Source: Termitomyces sp. T153 (lineage: Eukaryota > Basidiomycota > Agaricomycetes > Agaricales > Lyophyllaceae). Taken from it: a stretch of DNA of 64,000 nt. The DNA lies in NCBI GenBank assembly GCA_018296165.2, contig JACKQL020000033.1, positions 62,001 to 126,000 on the forward strand. The letters run 5' to 3'. Each line of letters starts with the position of its first letter. The stretch's first letter is position 1. A program made the position numbers and the translations under genes. Shown piece by piece: positions 1 to 12,248 of this stretch. The notes beneath the pieces were generated by a model. That model was not told the DNA's origin, ran no database searches, and saw only the letters and a program-made list of their open reading frames with translations.

Positions 1-789
1 GACCAGCACACACCATGGTGACAACAACTTAGTAGTTAGCATGGCCCAGTTGCTAGTGCCAGGTGTTGAGGCTGATGGGGTTGTGTGCAGTGAGCACATG
101 TTTGGAGAGAGTGGCTTGGAGGTCCAGCATGTATAAGTGTCAACCTGGAATGAGGGGTTCTGAGGCTAAGAGAGTGCCACTGTTCTCATCAAGAATTGTT
201 ACAACAGAATGCCTGAAAGTGACAGAGGCATCCATGCCAAAAAGCAGGGCAGAGACAGAGGCTAGACAGACTGCAGAGTTTGGAATGTAGAGGGCATCTT
301 TGAGTACAATTCTTGCTTTGTCTTGTACATGAAGCCAGATCTGCCTGATGCCCACAGCTTCAACTAATGTACCTCCTACTCCTCTAACAGATCAAAGCAG
401 AATCAGTTTGAGCATGACAAAGTTGGCTGTGTAAGGAAATATGTGAACAGTGGCACCTGAGTCCAAGTAGAATGGCTTTTTGATGATGGAAATAATGGCT
501 TTGCAGTTTAAATGATTGAGTAGTGCTATTATGATAGTTGCAAGGATTGTGTCCAACCTGTGTACCTTGTTGTTCACCCAATCAACAGTGGCTCTGAGCT
601 TGTTGTCAAGATCATTGAGGAGTGCCATAAACCCTTGGTACTCAAAGAAGTCAGTGGATTTAGAGTGAGTGGTGATGCCAGCAAATTCAGCAGGCTTTGG
701 CATTTTGGCAGTGGCTTGAAGCTGAATCTTCTGGAGGTGTGATGTGTCAACAATGTATGCTTGTCCATCTAGGCCTTTGACAGCAATAC
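1..789 (-). pseudogene. copia pol relic: protease and start of integrase region, runs off the window edge
   Basis: Reads on the minus strand with frameshifts. From high to low coordinate it gives a Gag-Pol linker (about 770-560, 'AYIVDTSHLQK'-like), a retropepsin motif (about 480-400, FYLDSGATVHIF with catalytic Asp-Ser-Gly) and a GAG-pre-integrase segment (about 355-140, 'LYIPNSAVCLASVSALLF'). This order is typical of Ty1/copia. The upstream Gag part lies at 1790-2660, separated from this part by a solo LTR. Integrase and RT would lie to the left of position 1. Frameshifts and near absence of CpG mark it as a dead, old copy. Assignment to copia is firm; family level is not attempted. Confidence 0.75.
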
Positions 790-1744
790 TGTCAGGTTCT
801 GCTGACCATGGGAGCTCAGATTAACTGGGAAAATCCTTACTAGGTGGACACCATATCCTGCACTTATAAGCTTGTGCTCCAGGGGAGTCTGGACATCAGA
901 TACTTGCAAGAATAGACTAAGGGAGTGGTCTGAGCAAGTCCAGAAAGGTCTGGGAAAGTCTAAGACAAAGTGCAAATAAGGGTCAGGCTTGGGGGTTTGT
1001 TAGGCACAAGTCTGAGAGCAGATACTGGGAGTGTTGGGCAATTGCAGGTCATGTGAGCAGCAGAAGTGGGACTGGAGCTTGATGGGTGATCAGATGGTGT
1101 TGATGGGCTCTGGGGCCAAGCATAGGACAAGGTCCAGAGTTAGATAGAAATGTACAAGTCATAAAGATATGAATAGAGATATGCATGGAGATTGGAACAG
1201 AGTCAGAATTGAAAGAAAATCAGGCACACATAAAAGGAGACTGAGGCAAACAAGTCAAGATGAGATATGGACAAGAACAAAATAGAATTGAGACAAGATA
1301 TGAGACTAAACACAGAAACAGAGATACAAAACCAGAAAACCAAGACATAACAGACACAATCATAAGTAATATCAAGACTACCATAGCAGATATTACTCTA
1401 CAACTTAAATACTGACTACTGGATCTACTCCAGGGATCTTGTTGGAGCTGCATCAGTTGGATGGGTGTTGGGTCTGATCAGACAGACCATGGTGACACAC
1501 TGGTGTGGGTCTATGACATGTGCTGGGGTTCAGAGGAAGTGTCAGAGGTTCCTGGGAGCTTGGTGGGGGTCAGTGGAGTGACAGGGCCTGCAGGGGAGAT
1601 GTCAGAGTTGTCCAAGGAAGCATTGGAGTTGGCCAAAGAAGTGTTGGAGTTTGCTGTGGTGGGCGCCAAGGGTGGGCAAAGGTTGGAGCAGGTTGAGGGG
1701 GTTGCTCAGGGAGAGGTCTGGAGGTCTAGAGATGGGTTGTGACA
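790..1744. mobile_element. solo LTR (955 bp) inserted in the copia element
   Basis: Ends are TGTCA...TGACA, a perfect 5-bp inverted terminus. The flanks are aatac (785-789) and aatat (1745-1749), a 5-bp target-site duplication with one transition. A second copy of the same family and almost the same length (956 bp) lies at 61778-62733. The two share start, end and internal blocks (for example near 1380-1450 and 62215-62300). It interrupts the copia Gag C-terminus. No internal coding region is present, so it is a solo LTR left by recombination. Confidence 0.8.
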
Positions 1745-1789
1745 AATATTGTTCTTGATGTTGCCTTCTGGTTTTGTGTCTAAGGGTGC

Positions 1790-2660
1790 TTTTCCTCCTC
1801 CTCACACAGCTCTGCATGCAGCCTTAGATTCCTTGATGGTTTTCCTGGACTAATGCACCACTCCTTCTTGTGGCCATGGCAGGGAAGGCCTGATGCAAAG
1901 CAGTTCTTGCAACATAAGTATCTGGGGCAATGGTTGTGGGTGTGAGTTTTTGAGTCCTTAGTAAAGAGAGCTGTGTCCATGAGTGAAGGTTTAGAGAGGG
2001 TGGTAAGGCTGTCAACAGTCTGGAAGAATGCTCAAATATCTGTGGACAAGTATGGCTTCTGTTTTGCAGAGTCTGTGAGTCCACAAGATATCTGAGTCTG
2101 GACTGACTCAAATGACTTGTCCTTGATGGAATTGAGGAGAGTGATACTTTCCAGCAAATCTTTATCAATGTTGCCAATCACAAAAGCATGGTCAATAAGT
2201 TTGCATATTCTCTGGGCTGTATTGACAATTGTTTCTGCAACAGGGGTGTATGTGGACAGAGCTTTGTGGATAAGGGTGACCTGTTTGCCTTGCCCTTTGT
2301 GATGTGCCCTGGCTTTCAAGGAGTTGTCACATTCCTTTGCAGTGCCATCAGTGTCAAGCCCCTCCTATTCAACAGCACAAATAATGCCAGTGATGAGATC
2401 ATTGTTGGATAGTCAGTTGGCATGTGCAACTGGTTTGGCATCTGTATTGGGTTTGGTGATGAGGTGTTCAAGCTTCTTTTCTGGCAAAAAGATGTAATGG
2501 TCCAGGCTGCTCTGCTGTAAGAATATTTCAAGCTTGGTAGACCACTTGATGAACTTGCCAGTGGTCTGATCAGATGGGGATCTATACACTGACTAGTGCA
2601 AGTTGAGTTTTGTGAGATGAATGTGAGGGTAGGTGGTGATGGTGGCAAGCATAGCAATGG
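1790..2660 (-). pseudogene. copia gag relic with zinc-knuckle region
   Basis: Minus-strand Gag of a Ty1/copia element in several frames. About 2660-2320 gives the N-terminal Gag core (KFIKWSTKLEIFLQQSSLDHY-like). About 2320-2030 gives a helical segment (TAQRICKLIDHAFVIGN, SITLLNSIKDKSFESV). About 1920-1840 gives a zinc-knuckle-like cluster with CKNC and GHKKEWC. The GHx4C half is intact, but the spacing to the first CxxC is longer than the usual CCHC. Frameshifts and stops make it non-functional. It is the upstream half of the relic at 1-789; the break between them is exactly the solo LTR. Confidence 0.65.
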
Positions 2661-3150
2661 TGGGGATAGATCCTATAGTGTAGTATGTTGTCTAGAGAAA
2701 AAAGAGCAAAGAACAAGGAGTACTAGGCAATGCATGGAGATAAACAATGACATGCTGATAAGGCACAATTGACTGTGATTAGGACCTGATGTGAAGAGTG
2801 TGATATGGTAGAAGGGATGTATAATGTTGTCACTCACAGCATACAGCAGCAAATTCCCATAACCTGTTAGAACCCTATAATATGATCACACCTGACATTG
2901 TATGAGCAAGTGTCCTTAGCACAATATATAATTGACTACAGTGTACCTGACAACATATGAGTAAGTGTCTGGGTATGCATCAGTTAGTAAGTAGCTAGAT
3001 GTGTGTGTAGTATGGGCTCATCCTCAGCACAATATGCAATTGACTGAGGGTTTGTGTACAGTAGGACAGTATAAATCATGTTTGTAACAATGCAAGAGTG
3101 TGACAATAGGGTCAATAGGAAGTCAATGGAGAAAGTGATGTAAGGGACAC
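2661..3150. other. CpG-poor non-coding stretch, possible old copia LTR/leader
   Basis: No coding signal. The block cacaatat(a/g)(t/c)aattgact occurs twice (about 2919 and 3029). Its position just upstream of the minus-strand gag is where the 5' LTR and leader would be, but no clear LTR ends were found. Confidence 0.25.
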
Positions 3151-3155
3151 ATACA

Positions 3156-3985
3156 TCACATTGAGGTCAAGGTTGATGGTGACCACAAGGGCACCAACAT
3201 CCTGTGCTCTTCCCTCAGTGGTAGGGACCTCAGTGAGGGCAAACAATCCCTCACTATCTCTACCCTAAGTATAATACTCAATTTTGTATGTTTCAAACTC
3301 AATATACTCATCATCCTTGGCCTGAGTCCCATCAGACTCATCCACATGCTTGCCTTTGACTTCAACAGCTTCATTGTCCTGTTCATCATTGGCATCTCCC
3401 ATGTCTGAGGAAGTAGCAGTATGTGCTGCTCACACAAATACATAAGGAGCTGGTTTACTCAGTTCCCTGCACTCCTAGGCAAAGTCACCAGCCTTCTCAA
3501 ACTTATAATAAATAGTAGATTGACTGACATTCTTGCCTGGTTGGTCAGATGCTATGACCAACATATCTTTTCCAGTAGCAAGATGTTTTCTTGCTGCTTG
3601 CACTGCTTCAGTAGGTTAGTGAGGCACTTGACCTCCACCAGCCCATAGAGTCAATGGCCTTGAGGCCAGCCATACTGCTGGCCTTTTCACCATTCTGGGC
3701 AGCTGTGGATGAGAACTCTGCCCCATCAGCTCTGTTTGTTTGGCTAAAGCAGCCTCAAAATTTGGGAGACTGCACTGCAGCCAATGACAAGGTTTGTCCA
3801 GACCAGCTTTTCATGCTGTGCTCTAAGTAATGTACAGCAGTTTTCATACTGTTTTCATAAGCTTTTGCCTCTGAAACAAATTCCTCTACAGTGTTCACTT
3901 TGGGAGTGAGCCTGCTGTTGCATATCAACACAACAAGCATGTCAGAGGGTATCCCAGAGCTGCCCAGCACTCTCTTACTCCCCTT
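3156..3985 (-). pseudogene. unidentified broken minus-strand coding relic in transposon DNA
   Basis: Two short minus-strand segments read as protein-like: about 3970-3755 (TVEEFVSEAKAYENSMKTAVHYLE) and about 3600-3160 (YYKFEKAGDF, then an acidic EYIEFETYKIEYYT stretch). Both are in several frames with stops. The helical, charged composition resembles transposon-encoded proteins, but I do not recognise the family. CpG depletion matches the surrounding elements. Confidence 0.3.
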
Positions 3986-4049
3986 TCATCTTGGCATCAT
4001 CACTTAATGGGGGTCAGCTAGTCCCCAGCCTCTAAGACTCACTCTATGT

Positions 4050-4400
4050 GTCATACTTAGTTACATACTTTGTCTTGGCATTACTCAGCACTGATTATTG
4101 TTGCTTACTATACTCCTATTACATACTAGCCCACCTAGTCAACAGCTCATAGTCAGTGGCTGCCTCTTAGTCATTAGGTAGTAGTCATAGTACTAGCCAA
4201 TGTAGTATATAGGAAGGACCCATGAATAGGATATCCCCAGTCCTGACAATAGCACCACTTCCAGGTCTATCTACTAGTGGGACTGTAAGCTTGGCCAGTG
4301 CAGCCCCTCACCTTCTGCCTTGCCCTCCACCTTTGCCTCTTACTGGACATTTGCTTCTTGCCTGCCATGCCTTATGGCCAGCTTGCCTGCTGCTGCTGAT
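4050..4400. repeat. possible diverged relative of the 5178-5643 LTR
   Basis: The segment around 4190-4290 resembles 5405-5490: both carry a gtagtat-TATA-like region, 'ggatatcc' and 'aggtctatc'. Neither end could be fixed, so this is only a probable truncated LTR copy. Confidence 0.3.
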
Positions 4401-4439
4401 GGCCTGATGGGTCTCTTGTGAGTGGTGGGCTTGGCTTGG

Positions 4440-4555
4440 ACAATCCATGGCCAATGTTCCCTTACAGTCTAGTGGCATAAATTTCCATTGTCTTGATATA
4501 CTTATATAAAGGTACTGTACATATAAACCCTCAGACAATTATACATTGATCTGAG
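4440..4555 (+). repeat. partial copia LTR, relative of the 6046-6289 LTR
   Basis: About 4475-4553 aligns with about 6185-6268 (shared 'tttccattgtc', a TATATAA box, 'aaaccctcag' or 'acaccctcag', and 'tatacattga(t/a)ctgag'). It precedes the plus-strand copia RT relic, so it may be what remains of the 5' LTR of an internally deleted element. Confidence 0.45.
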
Positions 4556-4639
4556 GTAAGTCCATATTCAACCTTAACTACAGTACATCAGCTAACACAC
4601 ACACCTAGTTATGTACTTACAAGTGTGCCAGGCTTAAGT

Positions 4640-6045
4640 CTAGGTTCTAACCCATTTTGAAGACCAGCTCCAATTCATATGGACTACATCTGACATAGGG
4701 CCACCCTGATTCATTGTTGCTATTGCTGTAAAATGGAACCATGACAAGCACTTGTGAAACTCTCTCAGGCATCTCCTGTCAACAAAGTAATCACCCAGTT
4801 TGGTCAGATAAATGAACTGCTGCTTTCCCTTCCTATGGATCCAGGGGGAAAGCTTTGCAGAACTAATAAGACATTCCTTCCCCATGATGTAGCAGCACTC
4901 AAGAAAACTCCATATTTGTCCCTCATAGGTTGCCTATTGTACATTGCAATATTGACTTAACCAGACATTGCATATGCCATGCAACAAACTCACTCAGTAT
5001 GTTGATTTATACTTCATGATTCACTGGAGGGTTGCCATCAGGCTAGTACATCATCTTAAAAGAACACAAGAACTATAACTGGTCCTCAGAGGCAGGGACA
5101 AACTGATCAACCTCACAGGCTTTATAGACTTGGACTGGGCAAATCATCTTGACACACAACATAGTATTGGTGGTTATTGTAAGGGAATGACCCTTTGGTG
5201 GGTAGTCCAACCCTATCTCGGGCTTAGCCCCATGGTATGCTACTGGACCAGCCACCTGATTTACTTCCTATTCCCCTTTTATCTTGTTTAGTCAACCCTT
5301 TGTAGTCATCAGACTCTATTTCTCCATTTGACATATTGATAGTCATTACTGCTTAGCATACCCAGGCTGCTTACCACATATAGCATTAGTCATAGCATAG
5401 CCATGGATGTAGTATTTAAGCTGGTCGCAAGGATAGGATATCCTTTGACCGATCAATAGCAGCATTCCCCAGGTCTATCCAGTGAACTGATTGTGAGAAC
5501 CCCAGCATTGCCACCTTGCTCAGCTTGCTGCGCTCACCCCTTGCCTGCCTCTCAGCCACCATTCTGCTCCTTTGACACTTTCCCGTCGCTTGTGCTTGCT
5601 TGCTTCAGCTGGGTTTACCTGCAGAGTGTTTGTTCCCCTCACAGTTATGCATGGAGCCTAAAGTCAAGTGTAATTTCTTGAGTAGCTTGGAACAAAAGAC
5701 TGTTGTGGCATCATCCTGCAAAGCCAAATACATAGCAGCATTTGAGTGTACTCAGGAATGTGCATAGTTACATGCCCTGCTAAAAGGTACAGAATATGAC
5801 ATGACATCCTCCCTATACCTATTCTCTGTGATAACAATGTGACTATAACAAACCTTTCTGAAGATCTGACCTTACTGCCAGTTGAATGAGATATGCATTT
5901 GCTACATTAACACCCATAATATCACCAACCTGTTCACAAAAGTGCCAGTCCCCAGATTTACTTTCCTGCATGCTTTCCTGAGCCTTCAACAATTGCCATG
6001 ACCACATGTGAGGAGCAACATGCATCAATATATGGTGAGGAGGAG
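4640..6045 (+). pseudogene. copia reverse transcriptase C-terminus and RNase H relic
   Basis: Plus-strand copia Pol C-terminus. About 4754-4985 contains PMDPG and the conserved YLSLIGCLLYIAI...PDIAYAMQQ block. About 5040-5175 contains KLINLTGFIDLDWANHLDT...SIGGY. After an interruption it resumes at 5649 (AWSLKSSVIS) and continues through QKTVVASSCKAKYIAAFE to the 3' end near 6030. Frameshifts and in-frame stops show it is dead. A purine tract (about 6034-6045) sits directly before the 3' LTR, as a polypurine tract should. Gag, protease, integrase and the RT N-terminus are missing. Confidence 0.75.
5178..5643. mobile_element. solo LTR (466 bp) inside copia RNase H, perfect TSD
   Basis: Starts TGTAAGGG and ends CCCTCACA. 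It is flanked on both sides by gttat (5173-5177 and 5644-5648). Removing it with one TSD rejoins the host reading frame as SIGGY-AWSLKSSVIS, the expected copia RNase H sequence. It still contains CpG (about 5217, 5425, 5449, 5531, 5584), unlike its host, so it is a younger insertion. Confidence 0.85.
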
Positions 6046-6289
6046 TGTTGGAATGTGATGTTGTGTAAGGCACCATCAACCCTTAACTATATCACTCCCC
6101 TTCATTGTTCCTCTATTATCCTCATTGTTTCTTTTCTGCTCTCCTTTACATTATCTCTTCATTGATTATCTTACCCTTTGGCCTTTACTTTCCATTGTCA
6201 TGGATATGTCTATATAAGATCACTTACCTTACTACACCCTCAGCCAATCATACATTGAACTGAGAATATTCATTTACTGATCTGTCAGT
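6046..6289 (+). repeat. 3' LTR of the plus-strand copia element
   Basis: Starts TGTTGGAATG directly after the purine tract. It has a TATATAAG box near 6213 and shares its 3' half with 4440-4555. The exact end is uncertain; a CA at about 6289 is the likely terminus. It forms the boundary between transposon block A and host DNA. Confidence 0.6.
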
Positions 6290-7024
6290 CTATGATTTAC
6301 TGATCTGGGCAGAAGTGATGGTGGAAATGATGGTGGGAATGATGGTAGGATCGGGGGTCTTGGGGGAGATAATTCGGGGTAGAGTAGTAGGGTAGAGTGG
6401 GTCGAGGTTTGGGAGTTGATATGGGGGTTGTGACAATTTCATCCAGAGGTGCCATACTGTCATCTTTGCACTTTGACAACCCCAATCAAAGAAATGTGTT
6501 ATGCCATCTCTTTGGCCACTATCCCAATCAGTCAAGCATCTTGGATTACGCTGTTTCCTCGGGCCAGTGAGATATCACTGCAAGCACTGCAAGAAAGTCG
6601 TCCATATTGGCTCGAGGGGCATCATTCTCACAAATAGTATGCATACACAAAATCTTTCACGTTCGGCCTTGCCGGTCTATCACTGCACCCACAAGTATAA
6701 CCCACTGATTTTTTTCACCCGCGTCTTCTGGCTCAGAGCAACTGCGAAGATGCAATATATTTTCTCTCTTGCTCAGAAGTACTCAATCGGACCCCACAAT
6801 ATCAATGACACTTGTAATGATCTGATTGGATGACGCCCTCGTTCTTCCTACGCTCACAACGTGCAGTCATGCCTCTTGCTGAGGACACACTTTTACATAT
6901 CCAGTTCCGAATTAGGTTAAATGTCTCTGTGGGGTCAAGTGATTTGATAATTTATGTAAAGACTCGCTCGAATCCCTTCTTTCTCACTCATCTCGCAATT
7001 ACCAGTAGTGGTTCTGCCTCGAAC
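6290..7024. other. host DNA without a recognisable gene
   Basis: CpG-normal DNA. About 6315-6350 has three imperfect copies of a 12-bp gatggtggaaat-like unit. Nothing coding is convincing. Confidence 0.4.
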
Positions 7025-8800
7025 ATGTCGACTGACATATTACCATCGCAGAATGAGACGTCTGAGAAGCTCAATGGTGTTTCTCTATCAGCAAATGAAC
7101 CTCCCGACGGAGGTCTGCAGGCCTGGTGTACCGGTTGAGTAATGAATCGTGACCTTTTACGAATTTTAGGGCTAACGAATATCATGCCAGTCCTTGGTGC
7201 CTTCCTTATATAAGTCTGCAGCTTTGGGTACACGTCATCTTTCGGAGTGTACCAAGGCTTGTTATTGCACTCCATGTTCTGAAAAATACCAACACAGAAT
7301 TCAGACTTCTATGTTCGCGAATATATAAAAAATGCATCACCTTCTTCGATATCGTAAGGCGGGCTCGGATTCACATTCGTACATCTGATCTTTTGAGTCT
7401 TCAGGTGGATAGGTAGCTTCAATGCGTTTCTCCTTATCGCAAGGGACATATTCGCAGGTCGGCTGTACGATCGTGGATATTTGTGCGCTGTTTTCTTTCT
7501 TCTGTATCATGATATTTTCCTACTCTTACGTACAGCTATCTGCTCTTATGGTGAGGTTCCGCCATGACCGTCTTCTCTCTTTCATGCTTTCCCTAGCACA
7601 ACCTGACCATTATTATCAGGTAATGTGTAAAACATCGATCAGAAGCATTGCTGATGCTTGCTGGAAAAGGTCTTCCTTTCCTAAGTCTCGGAGCAGGTTT
7701 GGGTGGAGGGTTGACCTACGTGCCCAGCGTTGCCGTTTGTTCGCAGTATTTTACCAAAAGTCGAGCACTTGCTCTGACTATTGTGGCGTCGGGAGCTTCC
7801 ATTGGGGCGATCATCCACACCATCATGCTCAACAATCTTTTCGGAAAGCTTGAATTTGGAGATACCGTCTGAGCCAGCGCATGGCGTAGAAACAGGGTTA
7901 CTGCTAATTGCGTGCTGCTTAATGAAAACTAGAGCGTCAACAAAGAAAGCTTCACTTCATGACAGTAAGAAGATTCTTCGGAAGTTGAGCGTGGACGGGG
8001 CTTACAATCATAGCTGCTTTTGGGTATGACAACTAGCTAGCTGTCTCTGGTGAGAGAACATGACTCTAAGATTGCAAAACAGGTTACTTTTTTTTCAATC
8101 GGATTCTACTTCCCCCAATTCTACCTTCAGCTTGACGCTGCGAAGCACAAATTGGGTGAAGATTTTGCATTTGACTGGGTAACCCAGCTGTTATTGCACA
8201 TTTTCAATTTTTTCTGAATGATTTCCAGCTCATCATTCTCCACTTCGCTAGCTTTGTGGGCCGTATTGCACCTGGCTTCTTCGTCGACTGCCTTGGATTC
8301 ATGAACATGACGACATTCTCTACAGAAGCCTGCGCAGCCATCATCTTCGGAATGATTGGGATTATTACCAGGTGCTGTCCTCATAGCACTTTTCTACGGG
8401 TTTTTTGCTGACGTATGTAAGTTCAACCAATTCAGGCATAGTTTGAGCGCGGCTGACCTTTTGACCAGTTCTAGGCCTGACTAATCCCATGCTTGTCATC
8501 TTAAGTCCTGATCTGTCAGAGCTGGGGTAGATCTTAATGTTGTTGTTATATCTTTATCTGAGGCTCATTTTCTCTAGGATTCGTATGGGAAGCGAATTTC
8601 TTCTCTGGCAAGTTCCTCGTCATTTCATGAAATTCCAATAATATCTCATCCCTTTTGGCTTATGCCTCGGTGGTCTCATTGGTACGTCACACAAATTAAG
8701 CAGTACTCTGCTGTATTACTATGGATTGATGAGGTCTTAGGGACACCCATTGGAGGCGCTCTGCTTACAGAGAAATTCAGGTGGTGGGAACCAGCAGTTT
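7025..8800 (+). pseudogene. MFS monocarboxylate-transporter-like pseudogene
   Basis: Matches the fungal MCT-like (Mch/riboflavin-type) MFS family in order, but in shifting frames. The start MSTDILPSQN runs to the PPDGGLQAW motif (7025-7130). TM1 GAFLI is followed by an in-frame TAA at 7211-7213, then SFGYTSSFGVYQG. About 7422-7480 gives NAFLLIA...AGRLYDRGY. About 7660-7870 gives the best-preserved block, GAGLGGGLTYVPSVAV to SGASIGAIIHTIMLNNLFG. About 8095-8350 gives FASFVGRIAPGFFVD and later MNMTTFST. About 8735-8790 gives GTPIGGALLTEKFRWW. Multiple frameshifts and stops cannot be repaired by plausible introns, so it is called dead. Base composition is host-like. Confidence 0.7.
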
Positions 8801-9019
8801 CTTGTGATGTTGGTACTTTTTTGACACTGAATTGCACGGATGCTTGATGCGCTATGGGATACCTATATCACGAGCATGATGGGAAGTGCGTGCTTTGCAG
8901 CGACATTAATTCTTCTTTAACGTTGGAAAAGAGAGATCGAGCCAAATGGATCTGATATTGGTTTATAGTCATCCCGTGTGGATAGGATAGTTGTTGGGCT
9001 TTTTTGGCCTATAGATCTT

Positions 9020-9400
9020 TAGTGACTGTTGTTCAATGTTGATTTCGGAGCATTTTACAAGGAAGAACCTATTTTGTCACTTGACACATATCCATACGGC
9101 ATTCTAAGCTCGAATACCGCTTTGCTGAATCATGACAATCAATTTGCTCTTCTCCGAGGCCGTTTGCGAAAGTATCATTCTACTTGACGACTACACGTTT
9201 TTTATACTGGTAATCTTGCCGGCGATATTTTGGGTGCAGCTGGTACCATCCCTAGAATATCTACATCCATCGGGACCTTCTACTTCATCAGCCTTTAATT
9301 TACCTTGGATTCACCGTGCGCAGAAAACTGCTATGTTATTTGTTGAACTGTGGCCAGAGCTAAAGATCATTGAACTTTGATGTACAGCTCGATTTCGTTA
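9020..9400 (+). pseudogene. possible further MFS relic
   Basis: About 9045-9130 reads YKEEPILSLDTYPYGILSSNTA, and about 9195-9300 reads GDILGAAGTIPR. These resemble TM9-TM11 segments of MCT-like permeases. It may be the displaced end of the pseudogene just upstream or a second copy. Weak. Confidence 0.25.
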
Positions 9401-9586
9401 TTGTATGTCGTTCGAGAAGGGGAATAGATTCACACTCTAGGACTTAGAGCATAAGCATTACCCCTCACATCACAAATACAAAACCCCGTGGACTTGTGGA
9501 CACAAGTCTGGACCAATACCCTTGGAAAAACATTTGGCCATTTGTGCATCACGATATGTCATATCAAGTAATCAATGAATCATTCG

Positions 9587-9662
9587 ATCAGTATCAGGTA
9601 TATTGACAAAATCTGCACAAATCCATCAGTATTAGGTATATTGACAAAATCTGCACAAATCC
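9587..9662. repeat. 38-bp direct repeat, two copies
   Basis: Unit starts atcagtat(c/t)aggtatattg at 9587 and again at 9625. The copies differ at one visible position (c/t), so the duplication looks recent. Confidence 0.85.
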
Positions 9663-12248
9663 ATCCTGTTGGTGACAATGTCCTCGTCGACGTCGGGCCG
9701 ACTTTCTTGTTATTCGCACAGGATTACTGCGTCAATGACCCAGACTCCTTTGTAATACACACCGATAGTCTGGAACTATTGCAATCCTATATCAAAGAGC
9801 AGAAATGATCACGCACTCAGTGTGGCGTCAGACTCAGAGACGGCGGCGCAAGGCCAGCACCTGGTGTATTCCATTGAACTTACTTCCTGGTTGTCGGAGT
9901 AGCTGATCGATGGGGATGGAAGTTGTGTGGGTCATGAAACACGTAACGACGAAGAAATGAAAGGAACTTTACAGTGGTAACCATCATCTCGAAATCGACT
10001 CGCTTCATAGACGTCAAGCGCTTGTTAAGTACATGCGAAATTGATCGCGGTCTGATAAATCTACTTCGCACTAGATCAACAGAAGATGGAAAGACAATGA
10101 TTGATACAGACTTACCTTTGTCTCAATCTCCTCAAACTCATCGCGAGTTAGAGGAAGATATACCGTCATCAATGGCGCCTTTCTCCACCTGGCAGTATCC
10201 GGCTCCCCATACTCAAGTTGTCATTCTCTAGGTGTGGCGCCTTCGTCTTTAAAGTCCTGCACGGCGCATCTCCTTAGTTGTGAGTATCAGCTTGAATTAT
10301 CGTCTCGTCGAGAATGTTGTCCTTCTAATGCGGTGTCTGCTGTCCTTCATGCCGTTTTTTAACCCTGCGACAAGGCGAACTGAAGCAAAAGTGAATTTCG
10401 AAAAGAAGGATAACACAACCATACCTTTCGATGACACTTGCACACTCATATCGATCGATCTCTTCGAACGTGTCTCCCAACCTTCACAAACGTGCCTAGC
10501 ATTGCCGCCTTCTCAATCTGCTCCTCGTCATTCATCAAGACTTAAGTACCATCTTGAACACTCCTCACTCGTAAAGCATGCATACACAGTCCTGACCACT
10601 CCTCGAACTTGTACATGGATGACGCCTTTCCATCCGACTCCCACTGCACAAGCGTTAGAACACTTGACAGAGCTCCTTGAGCAAAGCGTACTGTACTAGG
10701 AAAACTGGAAAAAAAGTTTGACGACAAGATCAAATAGGTTCCGAGTGTGGTGGACGACATTCCTATGAAGCTGCATTTCGGTGTAGCTCAGGTGGACTTC
10801 GCGAGAGAGAGCTGCACACTTCGCGAATCCACGTTCGAAAACTGACCGATCGCCAATCAGCTTTGGCTGGGCCGATACCACTCGCAATTTACTCAACGCC
10901 AAAAATGTGACGATAAAATGAATTTGATGTATGTAATGAAAGTGATTATGGATAGATACATACAAAAAAAAACGAGAACAACATGACCCTGATGCGACGC
11001 GATCAACGAAGACGATTTGTCACTTTCTTGAATAGATTAAACCGTCGCCTATCGATAGTAGAAGGACGGCCATCCGCTTCCATTCCGCGCGAATGAATGA
11101 AGGGGCGGTAGGCGACATCGAAGGCGTTCTAGTTAAAGGCGGAGGAGTCATGTGTGATGGCAAACAGCCGACCGGCTAGTGAATTGCCGATTTATGCGGA
11201 GAACATCGCCATGTGGGCAGTGGAAAGCAGCGCTCCTATCCAGCTAGTTAGCCGCCCTCATGGTCGCCCATACCCCTATGTATGCACATCGTTTCCGTAT
11301 GCTATCTCCGCGACTGCGATTTCAACCCATCCGAACAAAAAAAAGTGTAAAACGTTTTTCGCAACGCACTTGATAGATAATGATGCTGGGTGACACTCGT
11401 CATGATCGAGCGCTTGTCCTTGGGGATTATTCTGTTGTCCGGAGTCTAGTCCAGTCTTATTGGTGGACCTGTCTTTAATGACAACCGTTTTTTTATATTT
11501 CAAAGACAGACAGACATACGTCGAAAGTCAAATACTTTTTTCTGCGAAGATATCGACTGATATCGTAACCGAGGCTACTACTAAGTTGACCTCTGATGTA
11601 ACGATGAAATGTACTCTTTATTAGTTCATTTTCATTTGCATAGAAAAAGATGGGTCAAAGTTGAACAAAGGAAAAAATCGTTCTGCTTTCGTCGCATCTG
11701 CCGTACAATGCCGTAGCGGACTATGAATTACTAACTTGCGTGGATCTGATTTTGGATGACTATAGATTTGAAATGGCAGAATCGACAGGCACAAATCGTC
11801 ACAATGTCTTATGGCATTCCTTCTGGGACCCCGGATTGTACTCAGTATCGCCATTTCATACAGAATCGGGCCATCTTGCAGCGAGTTTCCCCACAAAGAC
11901 TTATCAGAAACACGGTCGAATGTACATACTTAAATTCTGCTGGACGTTGTCCACACAACTCGTGGCTTACGTTCGGTTATCTTGTTCTCATTGTAGCGCT
12001 AGCATGCGGAGCCGAGCTTTTCTACGGGCAAAGGGGTGTCACTTCTCATCGTCATAGTCCTTTTTTGCCATTTCAACCGAGGCTATCGTATGAGCAGATT
12101 TCGAGAAATTCATGGGAGACCTTGGTTCATTCGACTCGAAAATGGTTTTAACGGTCCATACATAACAATCAGATTTTGAGTCGCTTTTGGGAATTAAATC
12201 AGAATAGTCTGGGGTCCTTCTTCGCCCCCGCGTGAGTCCCGTGACGCC
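9663..12248. other. host DNA without a recognisable gene
   Basis: CpG-normal. Several short open frames exist (for example 10280-10699), but none shows family motifs, consistent codon bias or a believable exon chain. I see nothing I can name here. Confidence 0.4.

Noticed and set aside
4000..4060. Possible left end of a second LTR like that at 5178
   Set aside because: Similarity to the 5' part of the 5178 LTR is too weak to fix an end; only the inner part is listed, with low confidence.
10280..10699. Open frame of 139 codons as a host gene
   Set aside because: No motif, no intron partners and no homologue recognised; left as unsupported.
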